A program made the translations under genes and the position numbers. DNA of 64,000 nt, from the NCBI RefSeq assembly GCF_021608185.1, contig NZ_JAKIHN010000010.1:1-64000 (forward strand). The letters run 5' to 3'. The notes under the pieces were generated by a model that was not told the origin of the DNA, did not search any database, and was given only the letters and a program-made list of their open reading frames with translations. This document shows positions 11,601 to 23,600 of the stretch, one piece after another (the first letter of the stretch is position 1; the number at the start of each line of letters is the position of its first letter). The DNA comes from Flavobacterium anseongense (GTDB taxonomy: Bacteria; Bacteroidota; Bacteroidia; Flavobacteriales; Flavobacteriaceae).

Positions 11601-14600
11601 AATTGTTTTCTGCAGATACAGCACTTAGTATTCCAGAAGAGCCATTACAAATAGTAATTGGAGATACAGTAAATGTTGGTAAAGGATTAACCGCAACAAT
11701 TGTACTTCCCGGTGTACTACAAGTACCATTACTAGCCGTGAAAGTATAAGTTGTTTGAACTGTAGGTCTTGAATATACCTGAGAAACCTGCTGATTAGTA
11801 TATGTAACATCCGAAGGAGAAATTTCTGTATACAATACACCTGAGCTAGCTGACCATGTAATGGTTGGATTTACAATTAAATCGCCTTTAAGCTGAACCT
11901 CATCAACTGCCCAATACCAATCATAATTACCCACATATCTAAATCTTATTTTAACATTTGATTTATTTTGAAATTGTGAAGGGATAGAAATTGTAGTTGA
12001 TGCAAATGTGGATGCCGAACCAATATCAGTAGTAATATTATTTCTCAACTCAGTAGAAGTACTAAAATCATCATCAGAAATTTCAATAGCTGCAGCTGTT
12101 GTTGTAGTATTATTTAAATATTCCTTTAGTTGCAATGTTAAATTTGAATAACCGATAGTACTGAAAGAAGGAGATACTAATTGGGTATTAGTAGTATTAG
12201 TATCACCTGTAACATCTGAATTCGCCATCATAAATCCACCGGTAGAACCACTGAATGTGGTTAAACCATAAATGTAACCATTAGCTTGTGGTGCCCAATT
12301 AATTGAAGCAGATGAAGAAGCGTTAACAGTTGTAAAGGTACCAATACCACTATTAAAACTCTCACTAAAAACTGTACTATCAACAAGAGGTGAGAGAGTT
12401 CCTCCTGTGGCACTCAAAGTAACCGCTGAACCATAACATACTGTTGATGCAGAAGCATTAACTGTAACTGCAGATGGTGATTGATTAATTGAAACTGTCG
12501 TAGTAGCCGCTGCTGATGGACAACCATTGGTTGTAACAACTAATGAATAAGTCCCTGCAGAAGCTATAAGAGCACTAAAGGATGGATTTTGGTCAGATGA
12601 AGCAAAGCTATTTGGACCTGTCCAACTGTAAGTTGTATTAGCAACAGGAGCACCACTTGATAAATTTAAAGTAGTTCCTGAACAAACGGGGCTGTTACTT
12701 GATGGCGTTGCAGTTGGTGTCGGATTAATTGTAATCGTAACCAAAGAAGAATTATCGGTAGAAGAATTCGTAGCACAAGTAACTCGTAACCAATAATAAG
12801 TAGTAGCATTTACAGCTCCGGTAACTAAAGCCGTAGGATTAGATTGTCCTACAACCGGGCTACCGGCATTTGGATAATCACCAGAATTTGTTGATGAATA
12901 CCATTGGTAAGTTGTACCAATTCCATCGGAAAAACCTGTCGCCGTAATAGTAGGCGTTCCTGAAGCACAATAAGTAGCACTTCCTGATGCAGTTCCACCC
13001 ACAGCAGCTACACAATTCGGAATAGTAAATTCATCAGCACCTAAATCAGGTGTTGTTGCGCTTCTGGTTTCTCCATCATAATCAACTGTAACATTTGCAA
13101 TTGGCGTTCCTAAGTTATCTAAGGTAATATTTGCATTTGTAATGTGTAAATCAGTTGTAGAGGTAAAAATTGGCAATGTACTCAAAGAGTTTGAATCTTT
13201 TCCTGTAGCAGATTGCCAAGCAGAAAGAGTAGCTTGGTCGGTGGCATTACTAGCTAAGACATTTGCTGTTCCTCCACTGGCATAAATATCATTATAATCA
13301 GAAGTCAAGGAAGTTAATGATGCTATCGTTCTGTAAGCATAATGTTTCCCTGTTCCACCAGTTCTGGTATTGCTTATAATATTGTTCTTAAAGTTTGTTG
13401 TAGAAGCTATACTATAATAATAAGCTGCTGAGTTACTAGAACCCGTAACTGTTCCTGTAATAGATACTGTATTATAATAAATATCAAATAGTCTTCCCGT
13501 ACCTGCTTCATCAAAAATACCATATACAGTTAGCGCAGTAGGAGCATCAAGCGAAATCATATTATTGGTTATAATACCAGTAGTCGCAGTTTGCATATTA
13601 ACCAAATCTATACCGTATACGGATCCTGTGGAAGTCGTTTTTAAATCATAAATTTTATTTCCTGAGAAAGTAAATCCTTCTTGTGTTGCTGTTCGAACAA
13701 TAATACCTGTAAGTGCTGTAGATTGCGTTGTGACCTCATAGATTTTATTTCCTGAATATACTGTTCCTGCTCCACTACTTTCTCTAATACCAGCGATAGA
13801 AAAATTAAAAATATTATTATTAGAAATAATATTTCCTGAATTTTTAATCGCAGTAGTCGTTGTTGAACTATTGTTATTTACACCAATTCCAGTAGCAGTA
13901 GCTCCTCCTGATATATCATTGTTTTGGATGATATTATTATCATTACCGTTAGTTGTACCTGAACTTAAAAGGACAACTCCGGATGTGGTTGCGGTACCTA
14001 CTCCATTCAATACTGTATTTTTTATAGTATTGTTAGAAGCATCATTAATGAATGTAACTACAGTTCCTGAGGTATTAGTATTACCAATAGTTAGATTTTT
14101 AGTTGTACCACCAACCGTATTAGAACCATCAATAGTTACATATTGTGCTCCGTTCAAGTTAAATATTGCAGTTGCATTACTTCCACTAATAGTCTTAGTA
14201 ACTCCTGCACCTGGCTTAATTGTAACAGTGTTTGTAGCACTTACTCCTGCTACAGCACCCATTGCAATTGGTAATGTTTCTGTTCCCGAATAATCACTTT
14301 GCAATTCTAAAAGAACAGCACCACTTACACCACGGAAGCTCAAATCAAAATTAGCAGCTGTTAATGTGGTGAAGTTAGGGAATGTTTGTGAAGCACCAAT
14401 TAAATAAGTACCTGACATTGGAGCAACAATATTTCTAACTCCGGTTGGAGCAGTAATTGATGGCGTACGAACAATTCCGTTTACTGTTAAACCAGTGCAT
14501 TCTGCATCAAGTACATTTCCGTTAGTTGCACCTCCTGTCACGTCATAGGTCAACCAGAAATAATTTGTCCCCAAAGCTAAAGCCTGAGTTCCTGTTACTG

Positions 14601-17600
14601 TATGACTACCATTTGGAGATGCTACTGTAGCTCCACTACCACCAAACTGTCCTACAGCAGAGAAAGTACTCGAAGTTCCAGTGTAGAAAATTTTTGCATT
14701 TGTAATGTCGGTTAAAGGAGCACTAGTTCCTGTTGTGTTAAAATCAATTGATGTAACAGTAGCTGTTGCTGCTGATGTTACTACTTGTATTCCTATAACC
14801 TGTTGATTGGTAGTATTAGTAGTAACACTATTGGTATTTTGAGTTGTAGTTGAAGAAGTAAAAGGGTCAGTAATAGTTAAAGTTCCGCTTATTTCGTCAT
14901 TTGCTGACATTGAATCTCCTACCAGTTCGGCCTTAGCGTAAATAGTATAAGATCCTGCAACAGCAACTGTTCCTGATGGGAATGTTACTGTAGTTGTAAC
15001 TCCATTGGCAATAGAAGCAATCGTCGCGGTATTATTATACACCTCCACTAAACTGGAGTTTACTATTCTATAACGCACTGGTACATTTGTCTGAGTATTA
15101 ATACCAGGATTAGTGAAAGAAGCCTGAGGTGCAAATGCAACTCCTACCGTTTTTGAACTGGCAGTAGCAGGGTTTATAAAAGCAGTTGCTGCTATATCAT
15201 TATTAACCGGTGCAATAAAGATTCCTTCATCTGCTCCAACATCTGGTGTAGAAGCATTTCGTGTATCACCATCAATATCATTAGTAATTCCGGCAATTGG
15301 TGTACCTGCTGCCTCAACAAATGTTGCTACACTAGTATTGATATGGAGATCTGAAGTCGATAAGAACTGTGGATTTTGACTAAAAGATTGCGCATCTTGT
15401 GCACTGGCAGTTCTCCAGGCTACTATATCGGAACGGTCTGATCCCAAGTAACCTACAATAAATGTAGAATTAGATGATGACACACCATGATAGTCATTAT
15501 AGTTAATATTTGTAAATGCAGTATTTGCTGCTGCACTATAAATACCATAGTTTTTAGAACCTGAAGTTCCTGCATTGTTTAATGAATTGGCAAAAATATT
15601 ATTTCTAATATCTAAAGTAGTAGCACCACTTCCAACATATAAACCTGCAGTTATTGTGGCGCTAGAATAACTATGGCTGCCAGAAAGATAAATAGTATTA
15701 TAGTATAAATTAACACCTCCAGTAGTTGTTGATAGAGTACTAGACCCTCCTACCATACCAATACCTATACCTAATGCGGAAGAACTGCCAAATGATGTAT
15801 AGTTAGAACCAGTTACGCCACTAATAAAGTTGTTAGCTATGGTCAAGGCACTGGTTGCAGTACCTGTTCCAACAGTGATACCACGTCCACCCCAACCATT
15901 TGATGCAGTTACGTTAACCTTAGAAATAGTATTTCTTACAATTGAAGAAGAAACAAATCCTGATTCAATCGAAATACCAACAGGTGTTGTTCCTGCAGAT
16001 GTTTGCTCCGTTATTGAGTTTTGGTCAATAGTACTAACAAGTCCATTACCAACTTGTATACCTACAACAGAAGAAAGTGAACCATTATAATCTATTGTAT
16101 TTCTTGTTATTGCTAAATTATCATTTCCTCCTGAACTTACTGAAGCAGTACCATTAGCATAAATACCAACACCACAAGCAGTAATATTATTATTTTGGAT
16201 AGTAACGTTATCATTATCGGCACCTTGTGATGGTAGCGTTGAACCACCTATACAAATACCATAACCTAATGATGTTTGAACACCTGTACTTAAATTACAA
16301 TTTTTAATAGTATTATTAATTGCACCGGCTCCTGTACCTTGACTCGCTAACCAAATTACTGATGGTGCAGTTGTAGCGGAATTTGTTATGGTTAAACTTC
16401 TATCTGTACCACCGTTGATGTTACTACCATCAATGGTTACATAATCGGCACCATTTAATTTGATAAGAGCACCAGAAGCTAAGCTTCCTGAAATAGTTGG
16501 TGTAACACCACTAATTGGTTTTATAGTTAATGTATTAGTTGCATTTGCAGTTGCATTTGCATTAATTGTAATTGGGAATGTTTCAGATCCATAAGCAGCA
16601 TCAGTTAAAGTGAATACTACAGCACCTGTTAAGCAAGAGTTGTTATAAGCCGTAACTGCAGCTGTTAAAGTTGCATAATTCCCTCCAGACCCAACAGTGT
16701 ATGTGCCTCCTAAAGCAGGCAAATTAGTATAAGTACTTGGCGTGGTTGGTGGTGTTGCTGCTGACGGCGGATTAGCTGTCAAGCCTGCTGCTCCAACTGA
16801 AGGTGAAACCGAAACGTTTGGTGTAGCAACATTATCCTGAGCCACTATATAATAAGAAATTACATCATTAGCTAAAGAACCTGTACCAATAGTAAAGTCA
16901 TATTGGTTACCTGAAATATGAGTACCTGTACTAGCAGCATAAGCACCTGCTCCTATCTTCCAATACAAAACAGGCAAACCTGCTCCCGAAGTTGGAACTC
17001 CGCTAAGATCAGTAATTGTTGCCGATAATACTCTTGTTCCTGAACCACAAAAGTTAGCCAAAGGAGTATAAGTAATGGTTGGAGGAACTAAATCTAAAGA
17101 AGCAAAATCACCTGCATCAGCACCAATATCTGTAGGTGATAATCCTGATCGGGTTTGACCATCGTAATCATTAGTAACAGCTGCCACAGCTAATCCTGCA
17201 GACTCAATTGGAGATGAAAGTGTTGTACTAATATGTAAATTAGGTGTAGTTCCGGTAGCATCAATAAACTGAGGATCAGCATTTATACTGTTTGCATCCT
17301 GTCCGGTAGCCAATTTCCAAGCTGCAAAGTCCACTCTGTCTATAGAGTTGAACAATCCAAACACACCACCAGTTCCTGTTACAAGATAATCGTTATAATT
17401 AAGTGTCAATCCGGCAGGATTAGCCGTAGTACCAGCAATTCTTACAGCATAGTGTTTTCCACCTGTTGATGCATTAGAACGGGCATTTACAAAAATATTA
17501 TTTTGGAAAGTACGGGTATTCGTTGTTTGGTCAGTCTGGAAAGCAAAAGTATTTCCGGTTTGGATACCAACACCTGACCCACCAATATATATGCTATTAA

Positions 17601-20600
17601 AATAGATACCACTGTTTGCACTACTACCAACTTCATATAAACCTACAATAGTATTCCCATTGGCAACAGTCTGTCCTAAGCGAATCATATTGTTTTGCAC
17701 ATTGGCCAAACCGCTGTTAAATTGGATTCCTCTAATAGTAGCAGAAGGACTGCTCGAAGCTACAACCAATGAATATATTAAGTTTCTTTCAATTAAATTG
17801 GTACCACTTGTTGGTCCTGCATAATAAATACCTGTCACTGCCGAAGCAAGAGTAGTATCTGTACTTGACAGACCATAAACCGTATTTTGAGATACCGTTT
17901 GACCGGCTGTAGTAGCCGCTGTCAGAGAAATACCTATGATAGAAGCTGCTGAACCTGTACCTACATTGGTAGATGATGAAGTTAAATTTCTAACTGTATT
18001 TCCTGTAATTGAAAATGATCCTCCTGTACTTCCTGGTGTTGATATTCCTAGCACTGTGGCAGATGAACTGGTACTTGTACTGCTTAAGTTGGCAATAGTA
18101 TTATTGCTAACTACACTGCCAGTATTGGTTGTTGACAAAAATATACCTAATAAACTACTAGTAGTTGAACTAGTAAGACTATTAGCTGTTGTAGTACTAC
18201 CAATTGTATTGTTAGATACTGTCAAAGAAGTTGGAGTACTTTGAACTCCAATACCTCTAACACTTGTGCCTGTAGTCGGAGAACCTGTATTAGAAACTGA
18301 AATACCGCCAATAGTATTATTAGAAATATTTAATGCTCCCGGAGTACCCGTACCTGCCAAAATCGATGAGAAAATAGCAGCTGAACCTGAAATAGAAATA
18401 GTAATACTTCCTGTCGTTGATTGACTTCCTAATATGTTTCCTGTCACATTTCCAATGTTAAACGAACCCGTTACAGCACCAATTAATGATTGAGCTGTAC
18501 TTGTACTAGAAGAAGTAAACGAAATATTTTGAATAGTATTTCCTTGTACTGAAGTTGGAGTTGTAGTTCCAACGGTTAATCTCAACAATCTAATAACTCC
18601 ATTACCTGCAATTGTTAAAGGACTACCAGCACATGATGCCTGAGAACCTCCAACATAATTTCCTGTAACTGCAAAATTATTTCCGGATGAGTTGGTAACT
18701 TGAATTCCGTGGAAAACAGAACCTGATGTTGTAAACGTTCTGGTAGCCGTTTGGTAAAAACTATTTCCACTAATAATCCAATCTGTATTACCGGCACCTA
18801 AAAAGACTCCGTTACAATCAGCAGTAGCATTGAAATAATCAAAAATATTATTATTTGAAATTGTATTGCCGCTATTATTTGTAGCTGCTGTTGTAGTAGT
18901 ACCTACTGAATAAACCCCATTAGTTGGGCTGGCGATATTCGGTCCTATATTACAATTAGTAATGGTATTACCATCATTACCGTTCGCTCCAGTTGTAGTA
19001 CTAAACAATACTACACCACTGGTGGTAGAAGTATTATCACTTTTTAAATTAGTATACTTTACAGTATTATTAGAAGCTTCATTAATAAAGGTGATAGCAG
19101 TTCCTGTAGTATTTGTATTGGTAACAGTCAACGAATTAGTTGAACCTGTTCCATTTTGACGTCCGTCAATTATAAAATTCTGAGTTCCATTAAGATTGAA
19201 AATTGATGTTCCTGCCCCTGTAATAGTTGCTGTAACACCAGTTGCCGGCATAAGGGTAACCGTATTGGTAGAAGAAACACCTGGTACATTCCCCGGTATA
19301 TTAATAGGGTAAGTCTCGCCAGCAGAAGCGTAATCTGATTGCAATACAAATGATACCGGAGCGCTAACACCACGAAGTGATAAATCAGCTAAAGCCCCGT
19401 TTGCACCTGTTAATGTAATGTAATTAGCACCTGAAGCACCAATTGTATAGGGTCCTGCCATTGGGCCAACAATAGATCGGCTACCACTTGGTATCGTTAC
19501 AGTTGGTGTACGAGTTATACCATTAACCGTTATACTCGTACATTCAGCATCAAGCACATTACCACCTATTGCATTAGATGACACATCATAAGTCAACCAA
19601 AAATAATAAGTCCCTGCACTAGCTAATGTCTGAGAACCTGTTATAGTGAAAGTACCGTTTGGAGAAACTGAAGTAGAACCAAATTGTGTTCCGGTTGCAA
19701 AAGTACTACTGTTAGTTGTATAAAATACTTTAGCATTACTAATATCATTATTTGCATTAGTAGAACCGTTAGTATTAAAGGTAAAAGATGTTACTAAACC
19801 GGAAGCAGCACCTGTAACAACTTGTACTCCTATAATTTGTTTGTTTTGTGTATTTGCACCAAGCGAACTTACATCGGTTTGTGTTGTAGTTGATGAAGTA
19901 TAAGGATCTGTTACTGTAATCGTACCGCTTATTTCATCATTGGTTGACAGTGCATCTCCAGGATTTTCAGCTTTAGCATAAATAGTATAAGTACCTGTAG
20001 CAGCAATAGTAGCCTGAGGAGAATCGAAACTAACAGCTGAACTTGTAATTCCTGAAGCTAAACTTGCAATAGTTTTTGTGCTATTATAAACTTCGGTAAC
20101 AGCCGGTGACGGACCAACTATTCTATAACGAACAGGTATATTTGTCTGATCTGCTGAACCTATATTAGTGAAAGTTGCCTGTGGTGAAAACGCAACACCA
20201 ACTGTATTTGTTCCGCCATTAGCAGGGTTTGAAAAAGCGGTAGCTGCGATATCGTTAGTCGCCGGAGGCGTAAAGGTTCCTTCATCTGCACCAATATCAG
20301 GTGTAGTAGCATTTCTTGTATCTCCATCAAAGTCAGTTGTAACTCCAGCAATTGGAGTTCCTTTCGACTCAACTTGAGTTGGAATTGACGTGTTAATATG
20401 AAGATCTGTTGCCGAAATAAATTGTGGATTTCCAAATACAGAATTAGCATCTTTTGAGGTAGCTGTTCTCCAAGCAGCAAGATCTGCTGTGTCGCTAGTA
20501 ACATTATTCCCTAAAATTGTATTTCCTGTTCCTCCACCAATATAAAAAGCGTTATAATTTGAAGTTAGAGCTCCAACACTGGCAATTGTTCTTATAGCAT

Positions 20601-23600
20601 AATGCTTTCCTGTACCACCTGCTCTGGTATTAGAGAAGATGTTGTTTTTAAGATCACTTGTACTTGCCTGATTTCTGTAATAGGCATAAGAGTTACTCAA
20701 CCCAGATACTGAGCCTGACAAGGATACACTATTGTGATAAATATTAAAGATTTCACTAGTATTAGTATTATCGTAAATTCCATAAGCAGTAAGAGGTGCT
20801 GTTGCATCGATCACTATCATATTGTTGGCTAGTAAACTCGCAATACCAGTAATAGTATCAACCATTTGAATTCCGTAAACAGTTCCTGTACTAGTAGTTT
20901 TTAGGTCATAAATTTTATTGGCAGTTGCTGTAAATCCTTCTATACTTGTAGAATTTATAAGAATACCAGCCAAAGTGGTTGTTTGTGTAGCTACCTCATA
21001 GATGTTATTTCCTGAATAGACTGTTCCTACCGAACCACCAACATCGGTAATACCTGTAGCAGAAAAATTAAAAATATTGTTCCCGGTAATTTGTATTCCA
21101 GAATTTTTAATTGCAGTAGAGGATGTAGAACCCGAATTGTAAATTCCGTTTGCAGTAGCAGTTGCACCACCCGAAATATCATTATTCTGAATTATATTTG
21201 TATCATTACCTGTAGTTGCTCCCACTGAAAAAGTTATTACACCATTTCCTGAAGAAGTTGACACCCCCGTTAAAATACTATTCTTTATTGTATTATTTGT
21301 GGCATCGTTAACAAACCTGAAAACAGAACCTGAAGTGTTGGTGTTACTAATGGTTAAGTTTTTAGTAGTACCGCCTACAGTATTTGAACCGTCAATAGTT
21401 ACATATTTGCCAGCAGATAAATCGAATATAGTTGTTGCATTTGAGCCACTTATTGTTGGTGTAGCACCGGTTGCAGGTTTAACAGTTATAGTGTTTGTTG
21501 CCGAAACTCCGGCAACAGTTCCAAATGTTAATGGAAAAGTTTCACTTGTACTAACATAATCTGTATCTAATGATAAAGTTACCGCCCCTGAAACCCCGCG
21601 CGAATTCAAATCAGATATTGCACTGGTAATAGTAGTAAAGTTAGGGTAAGATTTACCGGCTCCCACCAAATAGGTCCCTGACATTGTACCTACAATAGTT
21701 CTGCTTCCTGATGGTGCAGTAACCGTTGGTGTTTGAGGACTACCAACAGTTATACTGGTACATTCACCATCAATTACATTACCAGTTGGTGAACCGGCTA
21801 CTACGTCGTAAGCTAACCAAAAATAGTTGTCACCTTCCAAAAGTGCTTGAGTTCCCGTAACATTAAAGCTGGCAATAGTTGGTGTAGCACTACCAAATAA
21901 AGTCGTGGTAGCAAAAGTGGTTGATGAACCTGTATAATAAACCTTAGCTGTTGTTGCATTTATGTTAGCGATTGCTGTAGTTCCGTTTGCATTTAAAGTC
22001 AAACTGGTTAAAGACAAAGGGCTTGTTGAACCCGTAGTAACCACTTTAACACGAATAACCGAATTATTATTTGATCCTGCAGCAACATTGGTAGTAGTTG
22101 GCTGTTCTGTGGTTGATGAGCTATAGGCCATGTTATTAAGTGGCACACCATCAAACTCATCAGCTCCTAAATCGGGAGCAGAAGCTCCTCCATTTACAGA
22201 ACCCGATGGCCCCGGACGCGCATCTCCATCAAAATCTGTTGTTACACCTGTTGTAGCTGTACTAACTCCTGTCGACTCTAATGGTGTAATTGAAACCCCT
22301 GTATTTATATGTAAATTAGTAGCGCTATTAAATGGTGCTGCAGTAGTAAAACCTTTTGAGGCATTATCATTGTTAGTATTTGCCGCTAACAAAGTACTGG
22401 TATAAGTACGTAAATTAGTTGAACCTGTTGTAGCAGCCGGGTTGAAATTAGCTACTGTGTAAACACCTGTGCCAAAAGTAGTCCCAACTTGAGCTATTGC
22501 ACTTAAATTAGCAGTACTTCCCGTATAGTAAGCATTATTATTCAAAATAAGATTCATGGTGGAAGTTCCTCCACTTGGCAAATACAAACAAGTAAAAGCA
22601 CTTGATGTACTGGAAGAAGTCATTGTATTTGAGAAAATGTTATTTCTAACATCAATACCTGTAAGTCCTGTTCCAGAAATTGATAAACAAGTTTGCAAAT
22701 TTGCAGTTCCTGCATCGGAACCTGTCAAACTTACAGTATTGTGATATATTTTATGATTTAAACCTGTATTGATTCTAATACCTTGTGCTCCATATGTTGT
22801 GCTAAAACTTGAAGAACCAATATTCTTAACATTATATATGAAATTATTCCTAACGGTATTTGCATTTCCAGCATCAAGTGTAATCCCAATTGCACCATAA
22901 CCACCTGTATTATTTTGATACACTCTACCTATTGTATTTTTCTCAACAACCATATTGGTTCCACTTGAACTAATAACCCCTAAATCAATCCCTACAATAG
23001 AAGTAAATGGTGCAGTTGTAGATCCAATCCAACTTTCTACATAAATAGTGTTACCACTAATGGTTCCACCTCCAAAACCTTGAGCAGAAATACCCCTCCA
23101 AGCCACACCGGTTGTTGCACCAGCTGTTGCATTCCCTATTGTATTGTTACTAATGGTAAGAGTTGGAATAACTGTAGTTGCTGAACCGGTAATATAAATA
23201 CCTTTCCCACAAGCAGAAATTTGATTGTTTGTGGCAGTAAAATTCAAAGCAGTCACAGTACTACCTGTTGTAGTTGAATTACTTGAAATTGCCGAAGGCG
23301 CAGTGGTTACAGCCGCCGTACTAGCTCCCCCCGAAAGTAGAATCCCGTGAGATGAACCTACAGAACCAGTAGTTGCCGAAGTATTACTACTTGTAATTTG
23401 AGCTGTTGCATTACCATTAATAATACAGTTTCTAACAATAACATTGTCTGCACTCGTTATCAAAGTTGATAACGCAATACGAATTACAGATGTATAAGTA
23501 ACTGTGGTCGCAGCCGTATTGGTTATAGTTAAATTTCGATTTGTACCTCCTGTATTTGGATTATCACCGTCTATAGTAACATTATCTGCTCCATTAAGCT